In this document: positions 1-6,542 of the stretch, piece by piece
How the letters are laid out: the number at the start of each line of letters is the position of its first letter
How positions within the stretch are numbered: the stretch's first letter is position 1
Source of the DNA: a bacterium
GTDB taxonomy: Bacteria; Thermosulfidibacterota; Thermosulfidibacteria; Thermosulfidibacterales; Thermosulfidibacteraceae
Length of the DNA stretch: 7,223 nt
Direction of reading: 5' to 3'
Assembly (NCBI GenBank): GCA_027037155.1
Contig: JALWBK010000214.1
Location: 1 to 7,223, forward strand
Translations under genes and position numbers: made by a program
Notes under the pieces: generated by a model
What the model was told of the DNA's origin: nothing
The model's input: only the letters and a program-made list of their open reading frames with translations
Database searches by the model: none

Positions 1-1
1 G

Positions 2-415
2 GGCATGCATACCAACGGCACGGGATCTGCCGAATTTATGGATCGCTTTCTCAATTGGTGCGACTACTTTGTGGTAGATGTCAAGGCCTTTACCAAGGAG
101 TGTTATCGGAGGATAACGGGAAACAGTTACGATGTGTCGGCTCCTTTGGAGTTTTGTGAGAGGTTGTTTGAAAGTGGGGCCCATCTTGAGGTGGTGACAA
201 CTGTTATTCCAGGTTTTAACAGCCATATATTTGAGATGAAATCCCTGGCGAGGTGGATGGTTTACAAGCTTTCTCCTGAGGTACCGTGGCATCTTTTGCC
301 CTTTACCCCTACCCCAAATCTCTTTACGATTTCATCCCCTTCTCCCGAGCTTATGGGTATGCTGCAGAGGATGGCGGGGGAGGAGGGGCTGAGCAGGGTT
401 GTTCTACATATCTGA
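2..415 (+). CDS. Radical SAM enzyme, AmrS/PflA-like, C-terminal part (5' end outside window)
   Basis: This is the C-terminal 137 residues of a protein whose start lies before the window, so the radical SAM CxxxCxxC cluster cannot be seen. What remains resembles the second half of the AmrS (AmmeMemoRadiSam system) and pyruvate-formate-lyase-activating-enzyme-like family. It has an HTNG strand, a VVDVKAF strand followed by YRRITG, then LEVVTTVIPGFN, an ARWM helix, and PWHLLPF near the end. In the family these strands build the partial TIM barrel that holds S-adenosylmethionine; the substrate of AmrS-type enzymes is not settled. The protein stops just after VVLHI, where relatives I recall continue with a short cysteine-containing tail (TYCPxC type). 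No such tail is found in the other two frames downstream, so a recent frameshift is unlikely. It could equally be a divergent PflA-like activase. The family call is fairly sure, the exact subfamily less so. Confidence 0.75.
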   Translation, partial: GMHTNGTGSAEFMDRFLNWCDYFVVDVKAFTKECYRRITGNSYDVSAPLEFCERLFESGAHLEVVTTVIPGFNSHIFEMKSLARWMVYKLSPEVPWHLLPFTPTPNLFTISSPSPELMGMLQRMAGEEGLSRVVLHI

Positions 416-427
416 AAACGCTATACT
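399..427 (+). promoter_or_regulatory. Candidate sigma-70 type promoter for recA
   Basis: A TATACT box at 422-427 matches the -10 consensus at five of six positions. A TTGTTC at 399-404 matches the -35 box at three of six (TTG). The spacer is 17 bases, which is optimal. Transcription would begin near 434 and leave a leader of about 23 bases before the recA start. The -35 lies inside the end of the upstream gene. I see no LexA operator of the E. coli type (CTGT-N8-ACAG) or Bacillus type (GAAC-N4-GTTC) around it. The call rests on pattern only, and the weak -35 keeps confidence moderate. Confidence 0.4.
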
Positions 428-443
428 TCTTCCAAACAGTTTC

Positions 444-450
444 GGAGGAG
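444..450 (+). promoter_or_regulatory. Strong ribosome binding site of recA
   Basis: GGAGGAG sits six bases before the ATG at 457, a near-ideal Shine-Dalgarno sequence and spacing. It fixes the recA start. Confidence 0.8.
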
Positions 451-456
451 TAGTCT

Positions 457-1485
457 ATGGAAAAAGAGAGGGAGAAGGCCTTAGAGGCAGCCATAAGCTA
501 TATAGAGAAGCAGTTCGGCAAAGGCTCCATAATGCGTTTGGGGGAGAGAGAGGCCCTTTTAGATGTCAAGGTGATACCTACGGGTGCCCTCACCTTGGAC
601 ATAGCCTTGGGTATAGGAGGGATTCCCAGAGGCAGAATAACGGAGATTTTTGGCCTTGAGGCCAGTGGTAAAACCACCCTTGCCCTTTCCATAGTGGCTC
701 AGGCGCAGAAAGAGGGAGGGGTAGCTGCCTTTATAGATGCGGAGCACGCGTTGGATCCTGTTTACGCCCAGAAGATCGGTGTAGATACTGAGAATCTGCT
801 CATTTCACAGCCAGATACCGGAGAGCAGGCACTGGAGGTGGCAGAGAGCCTCGTGAGGAGTGGTGCCGTTGATGCGATTGTTGTGGACTCTGTGGCGGCT
901 CTGGTTCCCAAGGCGGAGCTTGAGGGGGATATGGGCGATACCCATGTGGGGCTGCAGGCAAGGCTTATGTCTCAGGCTTTGAGGAAGCTAACGGGTGTGG
1001 TCAGCAAGTCCAATACAGCTCTAATCTTTATCAATCAGGTCAGGAAGACTATAGGGCCTGCCTTTATGGGTGGAGGTGGAGAGACTACAACAGGGGGCAT
1101 GGCCCTTAAGTTTTACGCCTCTGTCAGGTTGGACATAAAGAAGATTGGAACTATGCGGGACAAAAGCGGGCAGATCCTTGGAATCCGTTCAAGAGTTAAG
1201 GTGGTTAAGAATAAGCTGGCACCGCCCTTTAGGGAGGCCGAGTTTGATATAATCTATGGTCAGGGTATCTCCCACGAAGGATGTCTTGTGGATCTCGGCT
1301 TGGCTTACGGCTTTATTACCAAAAGCGGTTCCTGGTTCTCCTACGGTGATGTAAGGCTCGGACAGGGAAGGGACAACGCCATTCAGTATTTAAAGGAACA
1401 TCCCGATATAGCACAGGAGCTTGAGGAGAGGGTAAGGGAGAAGGCTGGAATCTTGAAGCGGGAGTCAGGTGATGGAGCTGAATGA
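457..1485 (+). CDS. recA: Recombinase RecA
   Basis: RecA is the cytoplasmic ATP-dependent strand-exchange protein. It forms filaments on single-stranded DNA, drives homologous recombination and stimulates LexA self-cleavage. The 342 residues are full length (E. coli has 353). The N-terminal helix carries [14 protein letters not shown] (16-29). Walker A is GLEASGKT (66-73), the catalytic glutamate is E96 in [10 protein letters not shown], and Walker B is IVVDS with D144. Loop L1 is [10 protein letters not shown] (156-165), loop L2 lies at about 196-212, and GSWFSYGD (291-298) precedes the C-terminal domain. The acidic tail is short. Two oddities stand out. Walker A has L67 and A69 where nearly all RecAs have P and S. 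Loop L2 reads PAFMGGGGE, two residues longer than the E. coli VMFGNPE. Everything else looks functional. It is followed at once by pilT, with a 14-base overlap, and there is no recX beside it. The identity is certain. Confidence 0.98.
   Translation: MEKEREKALEAAISYIEKQFGKGSIMRLGEREALLDVKVIPTGALTLDIALGIGGIPRGRITEIFGLEASGKTTLALSIVAQAQKEGGVAAFIDAEHALDPVYAQKIGVDTENLLISQPDTGEQALEVAESLVRSGAVDAIVVDSVAALVPKAELEGDMGDTHVGLQARLMSQALRKLTGVVSKSNTALIFINQVRKTIGPAFMGGGGETTTGGMALKFYASVRLDIKKIGTMRDKSGQILGIRSRVKVVKNKLAPPFREAEFDIIYGQGISHEGCLVDLGLAYGFITKSGSWFSYGDVRLGQGRDNAIQYLKEHPDIAQELEERVREKAGILKRESGDGAE
1460..1464 (+). promoter_or_regulatory. Ribosome binding site deciding the pilT start
   Basis: GGGAG lies seven bases before the ATG at 1472 but only four before the in-frame GTG at 1469. 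This favours the ATG. The site is inside the end of recA, so pilT translation is probably coupled to that of recA. Confidence 0.55.
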
Positions 1486-2590
1486 GCTTATAAGGGCCAT
1501 TGCTGAGAGGTCGGTTAAGTTAAAGGCGTCTGACATACATCTTAAGGTAGGAATAAAGCCAGTTTTCAGAATTGACGGGCGTTTGGAGGTGCAGGAGGGG
1601 TTTGAGCCCTTTGATGCAGAAGGGATGAAGAAGCTTGTGGAGGTTATTCTTCCAGACAACAAGAGAGAGGATCTCAGAAGACAGGGCTCGGCCGATTTTG
1701 CTCTCAGCATATCTGGAGTAGGTAGGTTCAGGGTCAACCTCTTTCAGCAGAGGGGAACTTACGCTGTGGCTATGAGGTTTGTTCCCTTTGATGTGCCAGA
1801 TTTTGAGGAGTTGAACCTTCCCTCTGTGGTAAAGGAGATTGCGGCGAGGGAAAGGAGAGGCCTCGTTCTGGTGACAGGTATTACTGGTTCGGGTAAGTCA
1901 ACCACCTTGGCCGCCATGCTGAAGTACATTGCAAAGCACCGTGCCGTTAACATCATAACCATAGAGGATCCCATTGAATATCTGATTAGTGACGATAAAG
2001 CTATTGTATCTCAGAGAGAGCTGGGAAACGATTTCTTTGACTTTGCCCAGGCCTTGAGAGCGGCTTTGAGGCAGGATCCTGACGTCATTATGGTGGGAGA
2101 GATGAGGGATTTGGACACCATAAGAACGGCGCTGCTTGCTGCTGAGACAGGACATTTGGTATTCTCCACCCTCCACACCCTTGATGCCAAGGAGACCATA
2201 AACAGGATCATTGCTGCCTATCCCCCTCATGAGCAGGAGGGCGTGAGGTTACAGCTTGCTTCTGTATTGAGAGCGACCATCTCCCAAAGGCTGCTTCCCA
2301 AGGTGGGCGGTGGAAGGGTTCCTGCCTGTGAGGTTATGCTGAACACCCCTGCTATAAAGGAGTGCATACTCAATCCAGAGAAGTTTGACGAGATAAACGT
2401 GTTGATAGAGAAGGGTAAAGAGGCCTATGGTACCCAGACCTTTGATCAGTCGCTCTACGACCTTTACAAGAAGGGTCTTATCACCTACGAGGATGCCTTG
2501 GCCAATGCTACAAACAGGGACGACTTTGAGTTGAGGGTAAAGGGCATCCTTGGAACGGCAGAGATGATTTCACAAGACATGGGTATGTGA
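1472..2590 (+). CDS. pilT: Type IV pilus retraction ATPase PilT
   Basis: PilT is a hexameric ATPase of the secretion ATPase superfamily. It sits on the cytoplasmic side of the inner membrane and depolymerises the type IV pilus, powering twitching, surface attachment and DNA uptake. The 372 residues match the family length. The N-terminal PAS-like domain carries KASDIHL (18-24). Walker A is GITGSGKS (136-143), the Asp box is TIEDPIEY (163-170), Walker B is [12 protein letters not shown] (202-213, with E210), and the His box is [10 protein letters not shown] (227-236). The usual C-terminal pattern ends in TFDQSL (323-328). These features separate PilT from the longer PilB and GspE extension ATPases, and no zinc-binding CxxC is present. 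The AIRNLIRE motif needed for retraction in known PilTs is here AIKECILN (294-301). The start is the ATG at 1472; a GTG at 1469 would add one residue. It overlaps recA by 14 bases. No other pilus gene is visible in the window. Confidence 0.93.
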   Translation: MELNELIRAIAERSVKLKASDIHLKVGIKPVFRIDGRLEVQEGFEPFDAEGMKKLVEVILPDNKREDLRRQGSADFALSISGVGRFRVNLFQQRGTYAVAMRFVPFDVPDFEELNLPSVVKEIAARERRGLVLVTGITGSGKSTTLAAMLKYIAKHRAVNIITIEDPIEYLISDDKAIVSQRELGNDFFDFAQALRAALRQDPDVIMVGEMRDLDTIRTALLAAETGHLVFSTLHTLDAKETINRIIAAYPPHEQEGVRLQLASVLRATISQRLLPKVGGGRVPACEVMLNTPAIKECILNPEKFDEINVLIEKGKEAYGTQTFDQSLYDLYKKGLITYEDALANATNRDDFELRVKGILGTAEMISQDMGM

Positions 2591-2594
2591 GGTG
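2589..2594 (+). promoter_or_regulatory. Ribosome binding site deciding the alaS start
   Basis: GAGGTG straddles the pilT stop codon and lies six bases before the ATG at 2601. An in-frame GTG at 2592 falls inside this site and so is unlikely to be the start. There is no room for a T-box leader before alaS. Confidence 0.65.
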
Positions 2595-2600
2595 GGTTTC

Positions 2601-5237
2601 ATGGAGAGCAGGAAGGTAAGAGAGGTATTTTTGGATTTCTTTGAGAAGAAAGGGCATGTGAGGGTTAAGAGCTCTTCTCTTATTCCCCACGGTGATCCCA
2701 GTCTTCTTTTTACCAATGCCGGTATGGTGCAGTTCAAAAATGTCTTTCTCGGTTTGGAAAAGCGTCCGTACACCAGGGCCACCTCGTGCCAAAAGTGTGT
2801 GAGGGCAGGCGGAAAGCACAACGACTTGGAGAATGTGGGGAAAACGGCAAGGCATCACACCTTCTTTGAGATGTTAGGTAACTTCTCCTTTGGTGATTAC
2901 TTCAAGCGGGAGGCGATCCTTTACGCCTGGGAACTGCTGACGGAGGTTTACAAACTGCCTAAGGAGAGGCTCTGGGTAACCATCTACAAGGATGATGATG
3001 AGGCCTTTGATATATGGACAAAGGAGGTAGGCTTTCCCGCTGACAGGATCGTAAGGATGGGGGAGAAGGATAACTTCTGGTCCATGGGTGACACAGGCCC
3101 CTGTGGTCCCTGTTCTGAGATAATCATTGACCAGGGAGAGGATATGGCTTGTGGCCCCAACTGTGGCATAGATACGTGCGATTGTGATAGATTTTTAGAG
3201 CTGTGGAACCTCGTGTTTATGCAGTTCAACAGGGACGAAGAGGGAAATCTCGAACCTCTTCCTAAGCCCAGCATAGACACTGGTATGGGACTTGAGAGAA
3301 TCACGGCTGTGCTTCAGGGGGTGAGGAGCAACTTTGATACGGATCTTTTCAAACCCCTCATAGAGTTTGTGTGTGATGAGACAGGGGTGAACTATGGCGA
3401 TGATGAGAGATCAGACGTAGCCGTAAGGGTCCTTGCCGATCACTCCAGGGCCACATCCTTTTTGGTAGCCGATGGGCTTTTGCCGTCTAATGAGGGCAGG
3501 GGTTATGTCTTGAGGAGAATCATAAGAAGGGCATCCAGATACGCCAGAATCTTAGGCTACGATAAGCCGCTACTGTACAGGGTGTGTTCAGTGGTGGTGG
3601 ACAAGATGGGGGATGTGTACCCTGAGCTCTACGATGCTAAAGAGCTCATCGCTCAGGTGGCGAAGGTGGAGGAAGAGCGATTTGCCCACACCTTAGAGGT
3701 GGGGATGAAGATACTTGATGAGATTATAGAGGAGCTCAAAGAGAAGGGAGAGAGACGTATTCCTGGAGAGCATCTCTTCAGGCTTTACGATACCTACGGC
3801 TTCCCGTTAGATCTCGCTCAGGATATAGCTGAGGATGAAGGTTTTGAGTTAGATATGGAGGGATTTGAGCGCTGTATGGAGGAGCAGAGGGCCAAGGCGA
3901 GGGCTTCTTGGACGGGTACCGGCGAGGAGGCTTTGGATCCTGTGTATGTGAATATCCGGGAGGAGTGTGGTCCCACTAAGTTTATGGGCTATGAGGTGGA
4001 TGAGCTTGACACCGAGGTTGTGGCCATTGTGAAGGATGGGCAGAGGGTTGAGGAGCTTAGAGAGGGTGAGGTTGGAGAGATTGTCCTTAAAGAGACACCC
4101 TTTTACGGAGAATCTGGAGGTCAGGTGGGTGATACCGGCGTGATAAAGGGTGAAGAAGGGCTTTTTGAGGTTGAAGATACGCAAAAGCCCTTGAATGATC
4201 TTTTTGTGCATAAAGGGACGTTAAAGAGAGGCGTCTTGAAGGTGGGAGATGCCGTTCGTGCATCCATAGATGTTGCCAAAAGAAGGGTTACGGAAGCACA
4301 CCATACGGCTACCCATCTGTTACACTGGGCTCTTAGAGAGGTGCTTGGCCCCCATGTGAAGCAGGCAGGTTCTCTGGTCTCCCCTGAAAGGCTTAGGTTT
4401 GACTTTACCCATTTCAAGGCTCTTTCACCGGAGGAGATTGAGAGGATAGAGCGGCTCATAAATGAGAAGATTTGGGCCGATTACGATGTGTACAAATTTG
4501 AAACGGAGCTTGATGAGGCCCTGAAGATGGGGGCTATGGCGCTTTTTGGTGAAAAGTACGGAGAGAGGGTGAGAGTTGTTAAGGTAGGGGACTTCAGCAT
4601 TGAGCTGTGTGGTGGAACCCATGTGAGTAAGACCGGCAACATAGGGATCTTTAAAGTGGTTTCTGAGAGTGCCGTTTCCGCTGGCACGAGGAGAATAGAG
4701 GCCGTTTGTAGGGATAGAGCCTATGAGTATCTGCTGAGGAAGGAGAGGATCCTAAAGGACATAGATGAGTTGCTGAAGGCAAAAGAGGGGGAGGAGATAG
4801 ACAGGATTCAAAAGCTGCAGAAACGCATAAAGGAGCTTGAGAAAGAGTTAGAAAAGGCCAAGAGCTTTTCCGCAGCGGATGTATTAAAGGAGATTGTGGA
4901 TAGGGCTGTTGAGGTTGATGGGGTGAAGGTCGCCTGGGGCGTTGTGGATGGCCTTGATATAGGAACCCTTAGGGACATGGTGGATCAGCTCAAGAAGAGA
5001 CTGAAAAGAGCTGTGGTGCTTCTTGTTTCCAAGGGGGATAAGGGCGTTTCCATGGTTTGTGGTGTTACGAAGGATGCTACCGATAGGTATAATGCCTCTA
5101 CCATTGTGAGAGAGGTGGCGAAGGTTGTTGGAGGTGGTGGAGGAGGAAGGTCGGATATGGCTCAGGCTGGAGGGAAGATGGCTGATAAGGTGGATGAGGC
5201 CATTGAGAAGTTTAAAGAGATGGTTGGGGTAAAGTGA
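2601..5237 (+). CDS. alaS: Alanyl-tRNA synthetase
   Basis: AlaRS is a class II enzyme that charges tRNA-Ala with alanine, recognising the G3-U70 pair, and clears mischarged Ser- and Gly-tRNA-Ala. The 878 residues equal the full family length (E. coli 876). The catalytic domain has SSSLIPHGDPSLLFTNAGM (24-42), RHHTFFEMLGNFSFGDYF (84-101) and the class II motif 3 region GMGLERI (228-234). A tRNA-recognition domain with GRGYVLRRIIRRA (299-311) follows, then a beta barrel with FYGESGGQ (501-508). The editing domain has zinc ligands H568, H572, C670 and H674 in HTATH and CGGTH. A coiled coil runs at about 711-757, and the DHHA1/C-Ala domain carries a glycine run at 844-849. All key residues are present. 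The cysteine-rich segment at 184-195 is common in bacterial AlaRS outside the enteric group. The ATG at 2601 is chosen because homologues begin with this helix and because of the ribosome binding site. It sits 10 bases after pilT and 12 before purD. The identity is certain. Confidence 0.98.
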   Translation: MESRKVREVFLDFFEKKGHVRVKSSSLIPHGDPSLLFTNAGMVQFKNVFLGLEKRPYTRATSCQKCVRAGGKHNDLENVGKTARHHTFFEMLGNFSFGDYFKREAILYAWELLTEVYKLPKERLWVTIYKDDDEAFDIWTKEVGFPADRIVRMGEKDNFWSMGDTGPCGPCSEIIIDQGEDMACGPNCGIDTCDCDRFLELWNLVFMQFNRDEEGNLEPLPKPSIDTGMGLERITAVLQGVRSNFDTDLFKPLIEFVCDETGVNYGDDERSDVAVRVLADHSRATSFLVADGLLPSNEGRGYVLRRIIRRASRYARILGYDKPLLYRVCSVVVDKMGDVYPELYDAKELIAQVAKVEEERFAHTLEVGMKILDEIIEELKEKGERRIPGEHLFRLYDTYGFPLDLAQDIAEDEGFELDMEGFERCMEEQRAKARASWTGTGEEALDPVYVNIREECGPTKFMGYEVDELDTEVVAIVKDGQRVEELREGEVGEIVLKETPFYGESGGQVGDTGVIKGEEGLFEVEDTQKPLNDLFVHKGTLKRGVLKVGDAVRASIDVAKRRVTEAHHTATHLLHWALREVLGPHVKQAGSLVSPERLRFDFTHFKALSPEEIERIERLINEKIWADYDVYKFETELDEALKMGAMALFGEKYGERVRVVKVGDFSIELCGGTHVSKTGNIGIFKVVSESAVSAGTRRIEAVCRDRAYEYLLRKERILKDIDELLKAKEGEEIDRIQKLQKRIKELEKELEKAKSFSAADVLKEIVDRAVEVDGVKVAWGVVDGLDIGTLRDMVDQLKKRLKRAVVLLVSKGDKGVSMVCGVTKDATDRYNASTIVREVAKVVGGGGGGRSDMAQAGGKMADKVDEAIEKFKEMVGVK

Positions 5238-5246
5238 AGGAGGTGG
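5237..5246 (+). promoter_or_regulatory. Strong ribosome binding site of purD
   Basis: AAGGAGGTGG contains the full anti-16S complement and begins on the last base of the alaS stop codon, three bases before the purD ATG at 5250 (the AGGAGG core is six bases away). Its strength would let purD be translated well without relying on coupling to alaS. No purine riboswitch or PurR-like operator fits in the 12-base gap. Confidence 0.75.
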
Positions 5247-5249
5247 TGC

Positions 5250-6542
5250 ATGAAGGTTCTTGTGGTAGGAGGAGGGGGTAGGGAACATGCCCTTGTCTGG
5301 AAGATAGCCCAGAGCGACAAGGTTGATAAGGTCTTTGCTGCTCCAGGAAACGCTGGGATTGCAAGGGAACCCAAGGTTCGGTGTGTGGACATAGCGCCAT
5401 CGGATCTTAATGCCCTTAGGGATTTTGCACTTAAAGAAAAGGTAGATTTGACGGTGGTGGGGCCAGAGGATCCCTTGGTGGCTGGGATAGTGGATCTCTT
5501 TGAGAAGGCGGGACTCACCATCTTTGGACCCCGTAAAGAGGCAGCTATCCTTGAGGGGAGTAAAGCCTTCTCCAAAAACTTTATGAGAGAGATGGGTATT
5601 CCCACGGCGGACTTTGAGGTGTTTGACGATCCCTATAAGGCCAAAGAGTACATAAAGGCCAAGGGGGCTCCCATTGTGGTGAAGGCCGATGGCCTTTGCG
5701 CTGGGAAGGGAAGCATTGTCTGCAAAACAGTGGAAGAGGCGTTGGATGCTGTAGATAAGATTATGGTGGACAAGATCTTTGGTTCCGCCGGAGATAAGGT
5801 GGTTGTGGAGGAGTTCTTAAAGGGAGAGGAGGCATCCTTCATAGTAATAACCGATGGGGAGAATATTGTGCCGTTGGCATCGTCCCAGGATCACAAGCCT
5901 GTATTTGACAATGATGAGGGGCCCAACACGGGAGGCATGGGAGCGTATTCACCTGCCCCGGTGGTTACCCAAAAGATACATGATAGGGCCATGAACGAGA
6001 TAGTGATTCCCACCATAGAGGGAATGAAGAAGAAAGGTGTACCCTTTAAGGGGGTACTCTACGTAGGTCTTATGATAATAGATGACGAGTATCCAAAGGT
6101 TTTAGAGTACAACGTGAGGTTTGGGGATCCCGAGGCACAGCCCATCCTTATGAGGATGGAGTCAGATTTGGTGGATGCCCTGATGGCTTCTATAGATGGC
6201 AAGCTCAATGAATGTGACATAAAGTACACCGATGAGGCGGCGGTTTGTGTAGTGATGGCTTCAGGTGGCTATCCTGGCAAGTACGAGAAGGGCAAGGTCA
6301 TACATGGGCTTGAAGAAGTGGAGAAGATGGAAAAGGTGAAGGTGTTTCATGCTGGAACCAAGGAGGTTGACGGTAAGATCGTTACCAACGGCGGTAGGGT
6401 TTTGGGTGTTACTGCCCTTGGAGGTACCATAAAGGAGGCCATTGATAGGGCGTACGAGGCCGTTTCCAAGATCCACTGGGAGAATGTGCACTATCGCAGG
6501 GACATTGGAGCCAAGGCACTGAGGAGGCTTGGGCTTCTTTGA
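5250..6542 (+). CDS. purD: Phosphoribosylamine-glycine ligase (GAR synthetase)
   Basis: PurD joins 5-phosphoribosylamine and glycine using ATP to give glycinamide ribonucleotide, the second step of de novo purine synthesis, in the cytoplasm. The 430 residues match the monofunctional bacterial enzyme, not the fused animal form. The N domain starts with VLVVGGGGREHAL (3-15), followed by FAAPGNAG (29-36) and VVGPEDPL (69-76). The ATP-grasp part holds GSKAFSK (103-109), VVKADGLCAGKG (143-154), VVVEEFLKGEEAS (184-196), the QDHKPVFDNDEGPNTGGMGAY stretch (213-233) and the signature RFGDPEAQ (290-297). The C domain follows, with VCVVMASGGYPG (332-343). C150 replaces the alanine more often seen in DGLAAGKG, a mild change. 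No purE, purH or other purine gene is visible nearby, so purD here is separated from its pathway partners within the window. The start follows the strong ribosome binding site and the family N-terminus. Confidence 0.98.
   Translation: MKVLVVGGGGREHALVWKIAQSDKVDKVFAAPGNAGIAREPKVRCVDIAPSDLNALRDFALKEKVDLTVVGPEDPLVAGIVDLFEKAGLTIFGPRKEAAILEGSKAFSKNFMREMGIPTADFEVFDDPYKAKEYIKAKGAPIVVKADGLCAGKGSIVCKTVEEALDAVDKIMVDKIFGSAGDKVVVEEFLKGEEASFIVITDGENIVPLASSQDHKPVFDNDEGPNTGGMGAYSPAPVVTQKIHDRAMNEIVIPTIEGMKKKGVPFKGVLYVGLMIIDDEYPKVLEYNVRFGDPEAQPILMRMESDLVDALMASIDGKLNECDIKYTDEAAVCVVMASGGYPGKYEKGKVIHGLEEVEKMEKVKVFHAGTKEVDGKIVTNGGRVLGVTALGGTIKEAIDRAYEAVSKIHWENVHYRRDIGAKALRRLGLL
6521..6527 (+). promoter_or_regulatory. 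Likely ribosome binding site for the UPF0282 gene
   Basis: GAGGAGG inside the purD 3' end lies 11 bases before the TTG at 6539. The spacing is on the long side. It supports a start that overlaps the purD stop codon. Confidence 0.45.

Noticed and set aside
411..456. Frameshifted tail of the radical SAM gene
   Set aside because: Neither other frame encodes a cysteine-rich or AmrS-like continuation.
385..456. LexA/SOS operator before recA
   Set aside because: No E. coli type or Bacillus type palindrome is present; only isolated half-site-like bases occur.
399..659. Open frame of 86 codons on the + strand overlapping the recA start
   Set aside because: It overlaps recA in another frame, has no recognisable motif, and its start lies inside the previous gene. 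It is a shadow of recA.
2585..2601. T-box or other leader control of alaS
   Set aside because: Only 10 bases separate pilT and alaS, which is too short for a leader.
3150..3186. Cysteine-rich insert in AlaRS as a novel metal site
   Set aside because: A similar CG..C...C.C segment is usual in many bacterial alanyl-tRNA synthetases outside the enteric group.
5162..5605. 147-codon open frame on the - strand across the alaS-purD junction
   Set aside because: It lies opposite two certain genes, has low-complexity Ser/Pro/Leu composition and no family resemblance.
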